Source of the DNA: Streptomyces iakyrus
Lineage (GTDB): Bacteria > Actinomycetota > Actinomycetes > Streptomycetales > Streptomycetaceae
Assembly: GCF_000717055.1 (NCBI RefSeq)
Contig: NZ_JNXI01000001.1
Location: forward strand, 1 to 64,000
Reading direction: 5' to 3'
DNA: 64,000 bases
Below, piece after piece: positions 42,147-51,690 of this stretch. A program made the translations under genes and the position numbers. The notes under the pieces are model-generated. The model did no database searches and was not told where the DNA came from. It saw only the letters and a list, made by a program, of their open reading frames with translations. The number at the start of each line of letters is the position of its first letter. Position 1 is the first letter of the stretch.

Positions 42147-45059
42147 GTGACCGCCCAGCAGAGCAGCACCGCACCGGTGGACCCTCGCCCCGACGGGGAG
42201 GACCAGTTCCCGGCAGGCGCGCAGGTCTTCGTGCGCGACGAGGTGTGGCTCGTGCGGAACTCCGTGCGCACCGAGCACGACGGCGCGAAGGTCGACGTCG
42301 TCGGCGTGTCCGACTTCGTACGGGACCAGGAAGCCGTGTTCTTCACCGGCCTGGACACGATCGAGCTGATCGACCCCCGCCGTACGAAGCTGGTCCGGGA
42401 CGAGTCGTCGAACTTCCGCCGCTCCCGTCTCTTCCTGGAGGCGGTCCTGCGCAAGACCGCACTCCCCCAGTCCGAGCGCCGACTGGCCCTCGCCGACTCG
42501 TTCCTCCTCGACTCCCTGCCCTACCAGCGCCGCCCCGCCGAGCTGGCCCTGTCGGGCCGCAACCTGCGCCCGCGGCTGCTGATCGCCGACGTCGTGGGGC
42601 TCGGCAAGACCCTGGAGATCGGTCTGACGCTTGCCGAGCTAATCCGTCGGGGGCGCGGTGAGCGCATCCTGGTGGTCACGCCGCAGCACGTCCTGGAGCA
42701 GTTCCAGCACGAGCTGTGGACCCGGTTCGCGATTCCTCTCGTACGGCTGGACTCGGTCGGCATCGAGCGGATCCAGCGGGAGATCCCGGCGGGCCGGAAC
42801 CCGTTCACGTACTTCAAGCGGGTCATCGTCTCGATCGACACCCTGAAGAACACCGACCAGTACAAGCACCACCTGGAGCGCATCAACTGGGACGCGGTCG
42901 TCATCGACGAGTCGCACAACCTGATCAACCGCGGCTCCCTGCGCAACCAGCTCGCGCAGATCCTCGCTCCGCGCACGGACGCCCTGATCCTGGCCTCGGC
43001 GACCCCGCACAACGGTGACGCGAAGTCGTTCGCGGAGCTGATCGGCCTCCTCGACCCGGCGGCGATCCGCGACCCGGAGCACTACCGCGCCGAGGACATC
43101 GAGCACCTCTTCATCCGCCGTACGAAGATCAGCCCCGAGGTCCGCGAGCAGATGAAGGGCCAGTGGGCGGACCGGGGCCCCTCGCAGTCAGTACGGTGTG
43201 CGGCGACACCCGCCGAGGAGAAGATCTTCGAGGAGCTGGCGGCCGTCTGGCTGCCCGGAGAGAACGGCACCTCGGTGAGCGGTGTCCCCCTCTTCCCGTA
43301 CACGCTGCTCAAGTCGTTCCTGTCCTCGCACGCCGCCCTGAAGGCGACGGTCAGCGCACGTATCAAGACGCTGGAGAAGAAGAACGAACCGACGGCGACC
43401 CGCGCCGAACTCGCCGCGCTGCGCACGCTCCAGGAGCTGGTGGCACCGATGACGGAGGCGGACTCGGCGAAGTTCGCTGCGCTGGTCGAGCAGCTGAAGG
43501 CGATCGGTGTCGGCCCCAAGTCGGACATGCGGGTTGTGGTCTTCTCCGAGCGGGTGCAGACCCTGGAGTGGCTGCGTACAGCGCTCCCGGCGGCACTCGG
43601 TTTCCGGGGCCGGGCGGCCGAGGAGTCGACACGGGTGATGCACGGCGGCCTGTCGGACGAGCAGCAGATGCAGTGCGTGGAGGACTTCGGCCTGGCGGAC
43701 ACGCCCGTACGCGTGCTGCTGACCGGCGATGTGGCGTCCGAGGGCGTCAACCTGCACCGCCAGTGCCACCAGCTGATCCACTACGACGTGCCGTGGTCGC
43801 TGATCCGCATCGAGCAGCGCAACGGCCGTATCGATCGGTACGGGCAGGCGCACCAGCCGCAGTTCCGCGCGCTGATCCTCACCAGCGAGGTGGAGGGCGC
43901 CAAGGACGACACGGTGGTGGCAGAGCGCCTGCTGGACCGGGAGGACCAGGCACACCGGGCGCTGGGCACGGCCGAAGCGGTGACGGGCCTGTACCGGGCG
44001 GAGGCCGAGGAGAAGTCCCTCATCCAGGATCTGTTGCGTGGCCGTACGGTGGACGAGTCGCTGGACGCGCACCGGGCGGAGGCCGAGGCGGACGCGGCCA
44101 TGGACGATTTCCTGGCGGACTTCTTCGGTTCGGTGGGTGACGCCGGACCGGGCGCGGAGAACGCCGATCCACAGAACACCGAAGGAAAGGGCGCCGGCAC
44201 GTCCGCACCGGGCAACGCGGCGGTACCCCGGCTGTTCACGTCGACCGCCGAGTTCCTCGACGAGGCGCTGAGCGAGGTGTTCCCCGACGCGACCACCAGC
44301 CTGGACCTGCACCGCGACACCGAGTCGGGCCTGCTGTCGTTCCGCCCGCCCACCGACCTGGTGCACCGCCTCAAGGCGCTCCCGCTGGACTACGTACGCG
44401 AACAGCGCCTGCGCGAACGGCTGTTGGTGACCTTCAACCGCCGGCTCGCCGAGCACTCCCTGAAGCGGGCCCGCGAGTCGTCCACGTCCAGCTGGCCGGA
44501 GATCTCCCTGCTTACGGATCTGCATCCGGTGGTGGAGTGGCTCACGGACAAGGTCCTGGTACGCCTGGGCCGGCAGGAGGCGCTGATCATAACGGCGGAC
44601 GTGCCCGAGCCCACGTACCTCGTGCAGGGCGTCTACTCCAACGCGCTGGGCCGTCCGACCGTCGTCAAGTGGATGGGCGTGACGCGGGGCGGCACGGTCG
44701 AGGACGACATGGTCGGCCTGCTGCGCCGCTCCGGAGTCGGACCGACCATGGCCAACCCGATGCGCCACAGCGAACCGGCGACGGCGCTGGAGGCCGGCAT
44801 TCCCGACGCCCTGGCCGCCGCCGAGCAATTCCTCGACCGGCACCGCGACGCCTGGGACGAGCCGCTGCGCAAGCCGATCGACGACTACAAGGCCCGCCTG
44901 GGCGACTGGGAACAGCCCACCCTCGCCGGGGAGCGGACGAAGAAGTCGCTCGCCTCGCTCGCGGACTCGCTGCTGACCACCGGCCGCCCCCTGATGCGGG
45001 TCCTCGCCGTCCTGGTCCCCGACCCGGAAGCGCCCGCGCGTCCGCCATCCACGGCCTGA
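42147..45059 (+). CDS. SNF2-family helicase, DrmD-like
   Basis: A 970-residue SNF2/RapA-type ATPase. The N-terminal domain (GAQVFVRDEVWLVRNSV) precedes motif I DVVGLGKT (GLGKT 151-155), motif II VVIDESHN (DESH 254-257), motif III ASATPHNGD, and motif VI QRNGRIDRYGQ (557-567), diagnostic of SNF2 translocases. The C-terminal 350 residues include an acidic linker (about 660-700). Size and motifs resemble DrmD, the helicase of class 1 DISARM, and the next gene is a DrmMI-like methylase in the same order. GTG at 42147 follows GGGAGG. A weak promoter TTGACC-17-GAGGGT lies at 41995-42023. No drmA, drmB or drmC is present. Confidence 0.87.
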   Translation: MTAQQSSTAPVDPRPDGEDQFPAGAQVFVRDEVWLVRNSVRTEHDGAKVDVVGVSDFVRDQEAVFFTGLDTIELIDPRRTKLVRDESSNFRRSRLFLEAVLRKTALPQSERRLALADSFLLDSLPYQRRPAELALSGRNLRPRLLIADVVGLGKTLEIGLTLAELIRRGRGERILVVTPQHVLEQFQHELWTRFAIPLVRLDSVGIERIQREIPAGRNPFTYFKRVIVSIDTLKNTDQYKHHLERINWDAVVIDESHNLINRGSLRNQLAQILAPRTDALILASATPHNGDAKSFAELIGLLDPAAIRDPEHYRAEDIEHLFIRRTKISPEVREQMKGQWADRGPSQSVRCAATPAEEKIFEELAAVWLPGENGTSVSGVPLFPYTLLKSFLSSHAALKATVSARIKTLEKKNEPTATRAELAALRTLQELVAPMTEADSAKFAALVEQLKAIGVGPKSDMRVVVFSERVQTLEWLRTALPAALGFRGRAAEESTRVMHGGLSDEQQMQCVEDFGLADTPVRVLLTGDVASEGVNLHRQCHQLIHYDVPWSLIRIEQRNGRIDRYGQAHQPQFRALILTSEVEGAKDDTVVAERLLDREDQAHRALGTAEAVTGLYRAEAEEKSLIQDLLRGRTVDESLDAHRAEAEADAAMDDFLADFFGSVGDAGPGAENADPQNTEGKGAGTSAPGNAAVPRLFTSTAEFLDEALSEVFPDATTSLDLHRDTESGLLSFRPPTDLVHRLKALPLDYVREQRLRERLLVTFNRRLAEHSLKRARESSTSSWPEISLLTDLHPVVEWLTDKVLVRLGRQEALIITADVPEPTYLVQGVYSNALGRPTVVKWMGVTRGGTVEDDMVGLLRRSGVGPTMANPMRHSEPATALEAGIPDALAAAEQFLDRHRDAWDEPLRKPIDDYKARLGDWEQPTLAGERTKKSLASLADSLLTTGRPLMRVLAVLVPDPEAPARPPSTA

Positions 45060-45141
45060 GCCCACACCCGCCCACGGCCCGGCCCGCCGCCCCGTCGCCG
45101 CCAGACCTCCCGACCTGAGATTCCCTGAGAAGAGACCGGAC

Positions 45142-48100
45142 ATGACGTACGACTCCCTGGTCAACCGAGGAGACTACTTCTCGGCGCACTACCTCGCCGA
45201 GGTGCTGCCCAAGGACCTCAAGTCGGGCCTGCTGGCCGCCTGGAAGCAGCGCGAGGACGAGGCGAGGGCGGAGGCCGAGCGGGCGGCCGCGGCGGGAGCC
45301 GACGGAACGGCCGAAGCGGTGCCGGGAGAACCGGACGCCGACGCCCTGCCGGTCACCCCGCGCGCGGGCCTGCGTGAGCTGCGCCGCCGCTACTTCCGGG
45401 CCCGTCCCTCCTTCGCGCTCCCCGAGGACGACGAGGACGGCACGGCGGCCGCCCAGGACACCGAGGACGACTCGGCGACATACGACTCCCCTGCCTGGTG
45501 CGAGCGGGTCCGCGCCCTGAACGCGGAGGTGCTGCGCGCGCTCGGCTACGACGCCAAGCCGCGCACGATGACGGTCACGCGCGCCGACCAGCCCTACGAG
45601 GTCCGGGTCGCGCACGCCGAGAAGGGCCTGGTCGCGGTCGACTGCGGCTGGGCCGCCGAACCGGACGCCGCCCTCGACCCGGAGGGCCCCGGCCGCCTCC
45701 TGGAGCCGGTTCCGCTGGACGGCCGCAACACCGTGCCTACGGGCTCGAAGCTCGCCTCGTTCCTCTTCGCCTGCGAGGACGCGCCCCGTTACGTGCTGCT
45801 GCTCGTCGGCGGGGTCGTCGTCCTCGCGGACCGGATGGTGTGGGGCGAGGGCCGCTACCTCGCGGTCTCCCTCGACGCGGCCCTCCAGCGCAACGACACC
45901 AAGGCGGGCGGCGAACTCGACACGATCGCCGCCCTGTTCGGCGCGGACTCGCTGCGCACGCCGGAAGAGGGCGGCGAGAACCCCCTCGCGGAACTCGTCG
46001 GCAAGTCCACCAAGCACGCGGTGGGCGTCTCCAGCGAGCTGCGCGACGGTCTGCGGCTCAGCGTCGAGCTGATCGCGGGCGAGGTCCTGGCCCGGCTGCG
46101 CGAGCAGGGCGTACGCCCCGAGGACATCGGCGAACTGCCCGACCTCGGCAAGCAGTTGACCCGCGAGTCTCTCCGCTACCTCTACCGCGTCCTGTTCCTT
46201 CTCTACGCGGAGGCCCGCCCCGAGCTGGGCATCCTGCCCGCCGACTATCCCGAGTACCAGCAGGGCTACGGCCTCGGCCGCCTCGGCGAACTGATCGCCG
46301 AACGGGACCTCGTCGACGAGAAGTCCCGGCAGGGCACGTACCTGTACGAGTCACTGGACCTGCTCTTCCGCAAGGTGCAGGAGGGCTACCGCTCGCGGCG
46401 GACGCACGGCCCCGCGGGGGCGGAAGCGGACGGCGTGGAGGCCGCCCCCAAGGCCAGCGAGGACGTGGGCCTGCGTTTCGAGCCGCTGCACTCCAAGCTG
46501 TTCGAACCGGAGTCGATCCGGCTGATCGGCCTCGGCACGATCCCGCACCCCCACGACGACACCGACGACGATGACGACGAGGCCGGCCTTGAGGGCTCGG
46601 GCGGCGTCCTGGACACCCGGCTGCGGAACGCCACGCTTTACAAGGTGCTGCGCCTGCTGATGATCACGCGCGGCAAGAAGGGCGAGCGCGGCGGCTTCAT
46701 CTCGTACGCCCAGCTCGGCATCAACCAGCTCGGGGCCGTGTACGAGGGCCTGATGTCGTACAGCGGGTTCATCGCGGGCGACGAGGAGCTGTACGAGGTC
46801 GCGAAGAACGGCGACCCGAAGGACGGTTCCTGGCTCATCCCGAAGTCGAAGGTCGACGACTATCCGGGCAACGTGTTCGTGTACCGCCGCGACGAGGAGA
46901 CCGGCGAGGACGTCCGCGTCAAGTACGCCCCCGGCTCGTTCGTCTACCGCCTGTCCGGCCGCGACCGCCAGACCTCCGCCTCGTACTACACCCCCGAGTC
47001 CCTGACCAAGGTCACGGTCCAACTGGCCCTCCAGCACCGCCTGGACCAGGACGGTACGACGACCGAGGCGCGCGAGCTGCTCGACTGGAAGATCTGCGAG
47101 CCGGCGCTCGGGTCCGGGGCCTTCCTCAACGAGGCCATCAACCAGGTCGCGGCGGAGTACCTGCGCCGCCGCCAGGAGGAGCTGGGCACGCCGATCGACA
47201 CGGAGAAGTACGCCGTCGAGTTCCAGAAGGCGAAGGCGTACGTCGCCCTGCACAACTCCTATGGCGTCGACCTCAACGAGACGGCCGTGGAGCTGGCGGA
47301 GGTGTCGCTGTGGCTCAACACCATGCACCCCGGCATGGAGGCCCCGTGGTTCGGCCTGCACCTGCGACGCGGCAACTCCCTGATCGGCGGCCGCCGTGAG
47401 GTGTACCCGCCGGAGAAGCTGAAGAAGGCGGCCTGGCTGGGGACAACCCCGGAACGCTTCCCCCTGACGGAGGCCGCGAACGGCCTCCCGGTGACGGTGA
47501 CCGAGCGCACCACCCGAAGCGGCTCGGTGCAGCGGGTCACCGAGAACGCCGTGCACCATTTCCTCCTCCCCGCGAAGGAGTGGGGCGCGGTCGCCGCAGA
47601 GAAGGAGGCGAAGGCGCTGGCCCCGGAGGCGGCGCGGGCGCTGGGCAACTGGCGCAAGATGATCACGCGCACGCCAACTGCCAAGCAGGCGGAGCGACTT
47701 CAGGCAGCGGCCCGGAGGGTCGAGTTCCTGTGGGGGCTGGTTGTACGGCGCCTGGAGATCTCCGAGCGGGACATCTCGCGCCGGATCGACGTGTGGGGCG
47801 CGGAGGACGGCTGGCTGCGGTCGCCTGAGGTCGCGGTGCAGCGGGACAAGGTCGTCGCTGATTTGACGGCTCCGGACACTCCCTACTGGCGCCTGAAGAC
47901 GCTGATGGACGCGTGGTGCGCGTTGTGGTTCTGGCCGGTGCAGGAGGCCGGGCTGCTGGACGGTACGGCAGCGGTGTACGAGCGGGGGGCTGAGGAAATT
48001 CCCTCGGGTGCAGTGGCGGAGGGGCTGCGGGCTGCGGACGAGTCCGGGGTGCTGATGTCCTGGGAGACGGAGGATCTGTTCGGCGAGATCACGGGGGGCG

Positions 48101-50388
48101 GCGAGCTGACGGCGGCCTCGGTGGAGCGCCGACGGACGGGGCGGCGCAAGGAGGCCATCGGGGGCACGCGCAAGCGGGCAGTGGTTCCGCTGGCGGGGCT
48201 GGACGACTGGCTGGAGTTCGCGGAGGCGTTGGTCGGCACGGAGGATGTTCCGGCTGACTCGCTGGTGGCGGAGTTCGGGTCGCTGGCGGAGCTTGAGCCT
48301 TATGAGGATGCGCTGCCGGACCTGATGGGGATGGAGCATTTCCAGCAGCTCGAGCTGCGGTTCCCTTGGGCTGGGGTTGCGAGGGATGTGGCGCGGGCGC
48401 AGGGGTTCTTCCACTGGGAGTTGGACTTCGCGCAGGTGTTCGCCAAGGGCGGGTATGACTTGCAGGTGGGGAATCCGCCTTGGGTGAGGCCTGACTGGCA
48501 GGAGGATTTGGTTTTTGCGGAACTTGAGCCTTGGTTCAAATTGAGCGAGAAGCCGACCGCGGAGGAATGGCGGCTCCGCAAGGAGCAGACCCTTGCCAGT
48601 GGAAGGCAACATCCTGCGTTCGTGCTCAGCGAACTGGCCACAACTACTGGCATGGTCGCGACACTCGGAAGCCCTGCAACATATCCATTGCTCGTAGGTA
48701 CACGGGGCGATCTCTACCGAGCGTTCATGGCACAGGTTTGGCGCCACCTTGGCCCAACTGGACGAGGAGGGCTAATCCACCCAGACACTCATTTCGGCGG
48801 CGTACATGAAGGTGGCATCAGGGAGTCCGCATATCGCCATTTGCGCGTGCACGCGCACTTCATGAATTCTGCTAACTGGGCTTTCGAAGATCTGGGTCGC
48901 ACGCAAGAATTTGGAGTTCACATCTACGGTTCGGACGGAGAACCGAATTTCCTGCACCTCAGTGAACTCCGTGGCGCTGACGTACTACCAGCTTCACTGG
49001 CCCACGACGGGCGTGGAGAGGTACCCGGAATCAAACACAACGGAACCTGGGACGTTCGCCCCCACCTCAATCGAGTGGTGCACGTCAACAATGCGCTGCT
49101 GTCCGGATGGCAGCGCCTCACTGGATTCGAAGGGCCCCTTTCACAGACCCCTTTGCTTTATCCGGTCCTGAGAATGGAACAGGGCGCAATCGAGGCAATT
49201 TCCGCCCACACTCCGCGCCTTTCCTCTTTTGAGCCCATGATCACCATCGGGTTCCTCGAAACCAACGCCAAGAAAGATGGCCTGATCCGCTGGAACACCC
49301 AAGCTCCACAAGAACTTGCTGACGTGATCCTACAAGGACCTCATATCTCGGTTTCTCATCCGTTCTCGAAGGAACCCAGAATTCCCTGCAAAAGTCATCG
49401 AGACTGGAATCCCGTCTCGCCAGAGAAAATGTCCGTTGACTACGTTCCGGTAACCAACTACGTCCGGTCCACCAATCGAGAAACCTACCTGACTGCACAG
49501 AGTTCATGGCTCGGGAAACCAGCCACCTCATACTTTCGCTTGGCGTGGAGGGCGATGATCCCGTTTATCACCGAGCGCAGTCTCTTCGCCGCTCTAATTC
49601 CGCCAGGCCCCGCACATGTCCACACAGTGCAGTCCATGGCTATGGCTGACAATCGCCTCACCGCCCTCAATGCCGGCTTCTGGGCGGCTTTGCCTTTCGA
49701 CTACCTCCTGCGCATTACTGGCCGCTCTCACCTGCAGGTTGCTGAGGCTCGCAAAATGCCCGCCCCGGACCCGAAACACCCTCTCGCCCCCGCCCTACTC
49801 CTCCGAACCCTTCGCCTCAATGCCTTGACCGCTCACTATTCACCCCTGTGGGAGGAACTCTACGACCCCCGCTGGGCGGGCTACGAACAGTGGGCCAACC
49901 CTGGCTGGCCGAACCTTGCCCCACTTACCGTCGGCCTTACCCCTACCTGGTCATGCAACATGGCCCTCCGCACCGAGTACGAGCGTCGCGCCGCCCTTGT
50001 CGAACTCGACGCGCTCGTCTCAGTCTGGCTAGGCATCAGCGCCGACCAGCTTGTCGCCATCTACAAAACCCGCTTCCCGATCCTCCACGACTACGAAGCT
50101 GAAACCTACTTCGACGCCAACGGACGGAAAATCGCGGCCAACTACAACACATTCGGCCACGGCCAAACTAAGCAGGATTATCTCGACCTCGTTACCCATT
50201 TGGAAGACCCAGAGAATACCCCACCTGCGGTCCGCTACAGTGCCCCCTTCTATAAGGCCGACCGCGAAGCCGAGATGCGCGCTGCCCATGCCTACTTCCA
50301 AGCTCGCCTCGACGCCGAGATCGCCGCAGGCCGCTGGGCCCCGCCCGAACTCGCGCCCCACCTCACTGAAACAGCGGCGAAAGTCTGA
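45142..50388 (+). CDS. Giant N6-adenine methylase/RM protein, DrmMI-like
   Basis: A 1748-residue Eco57I/PglX-like protein expected to methylate adenine and perhaps mark or restrict DNA with the helicase. A helical N-terminal part (1-600) includes acidic linkers. The methylase core begins ASYYTPESLTK, has motif I EPALGSGAF (653-661) and FGVDLNETAV-like YGVDLNETAVELAEVSLWLNT, and motif IV NPPW at 1111-1114, about 450 residues later. No PD-(D/E)xK nuclease motif is obvious. The specificity region (about 1115-1748) has much lower GC than the rest. It follows the helicase by 82 bp on the same strand. Alternatives are BREX PglX or type IIG enzymes; the paired SNF2 helicase favours DISARM-like. Confidence 0.87.
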   Translation: MTYDSLVNRGDYFSAHYLAEVLPKDLKSGLLAAWKQREDEARAEAERAAAAGADGTAEAVPGEPDADALPVTPRAGLRELRRRYFRARPSFALPEDDEDGTAAAQDTEDDSATYDSPAWCERVRALNAEVLRALGYDAKPRTMTVTRADQPYEVRVAHAEKGLVAVDCGWAAEPDAALDPEGPGRLLEPVPLDGRNTVPTGSKLASFLFACEDAPRYVLLLVGGVVVLADRMVWGEGRYLAVSLDAALQRNDTKAGGELDTIAALFGADSLRTPEEGGENPLAELVGKSTKHAVGVSSELRDGLRLSVELIAGEVLARLREQGVRPEDIGELPDLGKQLTRESLRYLYRVLFLLYAEARPELGILPADYPEYQQGYGLGRLGELIAERDLVDEKSRQGTYLYESLDLLFRKVQEGYRSRRTHGPAGAEADGVEAAPKASEDVGLRFEPLHSKLFEPESIRLIGLGTIPHPHDDTDDDDDEAGLEGSGGVLDTRLRNATLYKVLRLLMITRGKKGERGGFISYAQLGINQLGAVYEGLMSYSGFIAGDEELYEVAKNGDPKDGSWLIPKSKVDDYPGNVFVYRRDEETGEDVRVKYAPGSFVYRLSGRDRQTSASYYTPESLTKVTVQLALQHRLDQDGTTTEARELLDWKICEPALGSGAFLNEAINQVAAEYLRRRQEELGTPIDTEKYAVEFQKAKAYVALHNSYGVDLNETAVELAEVSLWLNTMHPGMEAPWFGLHLRRGNSLIGGRREVYPPEKLKKAAWLGTTPERFPLTEAANGLPVTVTERTTRSGSVQRVTENAVHHFLLPAKEWGAVAAEKEAKALAPEAARALGNWRKMITRTPTAKQAERLQAAARRVEFLWGLVVRRLEISERDISRRIDVWGAEDGWLRSPEVAVQRDKVVADLTAPDTPYWRLKTLMDAWCALWFWPVQEAGLLDGTAAVYERGAEEIPSGAVAEGLRAADESGVLMSWETEDLFGEITGGGELTAASVERRRTGRRKEAIGGTRKRAVVPLAGLDDWLEFAEALVGTEDVPADSLVAEFGSLAELEPYEDALPDLMGMEHFQQLELRFPWAGVARDVARAQGFFHWELDFAQVFAKGGYDLQVGNPPWVRPDWQEDLVFAELEPWFKLSEKPTAEEWRLRKEQTLASGRQHPAFVLSELATTTGMVATLGSPATYPLLVGTRGDLYRAFMAQVWRHLGPTGRGGLIHPDTHFGGVHEGGIRESAYRHLRVHAHFMNSANWAFEDLGRTQEFGVHIYGSDGEPNFLHLSELRGADVLPASLAHDGRGEVPGIKHNGTWDVRPHLNRVVHVNNALLSGWQRLTGFEGPLSQTPLLYPVLRMEQGAIEAISAHTPRLSSFEPMITIGFLETNAKKDGLIRWNTQAPQELADVILQGPHISVSHPFSKEPRIPCKSHRDWNPVSPEKMSVDYVPVTNYVRSTNRETYLTAQSSWLGKPATSYFRLAWRAMIPFITERSLFAALIPPGPAHVHTVQSMAMADNRLTALNAGFWAALPFDYLLRITGRSHLQVAEARKMPAPDPKHPLAPALLLRTLRLNALTAHYSPLWEELYDPRWAGYEQWANPGWPNLAPLTVGLTPTWSCNMALRTEYERRAALVELDALVSVWLGISADQLVAIYKTRFPILHDYEAETYFDANGRKIAANYNTFGHGQTKQDYLDLVTHLEDPENTPPAVRYSAPFYKADREAEMRAAHAYFQARLDAEIAAGRWAPPELAPHLTETAAKV

Positions 50389-50448
50389 CCGTCAACACCC
50401 AACGGCACACCACACCTGCTACACCTCACTGCGGCCCAGCCCACCCGA

Positions 50449-50454
50449 TAGGTT
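50449..50454 (+). promoter_or_regulatory. -10 box, likely leaderless promoter of ATPase gene
   Basis: TAGGTT ends six bases before the ATG at 50461, with no ribosome site between, so the ATPase/TOPRIM pair is probably transcribed separately from the methylase. Confidence 0.5.
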
Positions 50455-50460
50455 CCGTCC

Positions 50461-51690
50461 ATGCCAGGACAGTTGCTCGAACTGCACGTGGAGAATTTCC
50501 GCAGCCTGCGGGACGTGACGATCCCGTTAGGTCCGCTGACGGTCCTCGTCGGTGCGAACGGTGTCGGCAAGTCGAACGTCCTCAAGGTCTTCGACCTGCT
50601 CGCCGACATCATCCGCACCGATCTCGAACCCGCCCTCGAAAGCCGGGGAGGGTTCGACGAGGTCGCGTTCTGGGGCGGGCCCAAGCCGCCGACCACCCTC
50701 CGGATCCGGCTCAAGGCCACCTGGACCACCCACTCCAGCCCCAACGCCCCCGACGAATACGATCTCAAGGTCCGTCGCTACTCGGCCCCTAGCGCCAAGG
50801 GCCGTGACCTCTACCGACTCACCCGCAGCGAGAGCTTCCAGTTCAAGCGGACCAAGGGGCGCGGCCGTCGCATCACCGTGTCGGGCGAGCGCGCCACAGT
50901 GATCGATACACGCCCCAGTAGCGAGCTTGAGGACAGCAGCGAGTTCGGTATTCAACGGTTCAGCAGTGGCCTGTCCACACTGCCTCGGCTGGCAAGTACC
51001 GAGGGCGGTTTTGAAGTAGGGATGGTGGCGGACCGGCTGTCATCATTCCGCGTCTTCGACGTGGATGTGGATGCGGCCCGTCAGCCGTCCCGCCTGAATC
51101 GCGACTACGCCTATCTGTCGTCCAGTGCCGACAACCTGGCCGTCTTCCTGAACTTCCTCAGCGAGGATTCCGCCCTCTGGGAACGGCTTCTGGACGACGC
51201 TCGTTCCGTGCTTCCACAACTTGAGGACATCCAGTTCGAGGCGGTCGGCGGTCCTGCCGCTCAAACTGCTGTCCAACTGGTGGAACGCGGCCTGCGTCGG
51301 CCCACCCCTCTGGCTGACGCTTCCTACGGAACCGTACGACTCCTCGGTCTCCTGGCTCTGCTCTACGATCCCGCGCCCCCTGCACTGACCTGTATCGAGG
51401 AGATCGACCACGGTCTGCACCCCCAGGCATTGAATCTGATCGTCAATCGACTGCGCGAGGCGAGCGCGCTCACTCAGTTCATCGTCGCCACCCACTCCCC
51501 CGCTCTCGCGGATCGCCTTTTGCCCGAGGAAATCGTGATCTGTGAGCGTGACGACGACGGTGCCTCCCTCATCCCCGCCATCACCACGGGTGACGTACGC
51601 GCGATCGTCGAGGAGAGCGGAGACCTGCCGCTCGGTGAGCTGTGGTTCTCAGGTGTTCTCGGAGGCGACCTGACGGGAGACGAGCTGTAG
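50461..51690 (+). CDS. AAA ATPase, OLD/RecF-like (AAA_21 type)
   Basis: A 409-residue ABC-type ATPase. ELHVENFRSLRDVTIPLGP precedes Walker A GANGVGKS (31-38). The coiled-coil or clamp region lies in the middle, followed by the signature-like DASYGTVRLLGLLALLY, Walker B CIEEIDHGLHP (E313/E314, D316) and the switch histidine in ATHSPALADRL. This is the architecture of the ATPase half of OLD, Gabija and PARIS-type nucleases, but without a fused TOPRIM domain. The next gene, starting inside its stop codon, supplies a TOPRIM-like protein. Confidence 0.9.
   Translation: MPGQLLELHVENFRSLRDVTIPLGPLTVLVGANGVGKSNVLKVFDLLADIIRTDLEPALESRGGFDEVAFWGGPKPPTTLRIRLKATWTTHSSPNAPDEYDLKVRRYSAPSAKGRDLYRLTRSESFQFKRTKGRGRRITVSGERATVIDTRPSSELEDSSEFGIQRFSSGLSTLPRLASTEGGFEVGMVADRLSSFRVFDVDVDAARQPSRLNRDYAYLSSSADNLAVFLNFLSEDSALWERLLDDARSVLPQLEDIQFEAVGGPAAQTAVQLVERGLRRPTPLADASYGTVRLLGLLALLYDPAPPALTCIEEIDHGLHPQALNLIVNRLREASALTQFIVATHSPALADRLLPEEIVICERDDDGASLIPAITTGDVRAIVEESGDLPLGELWFSGVLGGDLTGDEL

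Noticed and set aside
43188..45164. Long minus-strand frame across the helicase
   Set aside because: Antisense shadow of a gene with clear SNF2 motifs.
46351..48747. 800-codon frame antisense to the methylase
   Set aside because: Shadow of the methylase codons; no motif, no ribosome site.
45142..50388. BREX PglX
   Set aside because: No brxC/pglY, pglZ or other BREX genes; the paired helicase is SNF2-type, so DISARM-like is the better working label.
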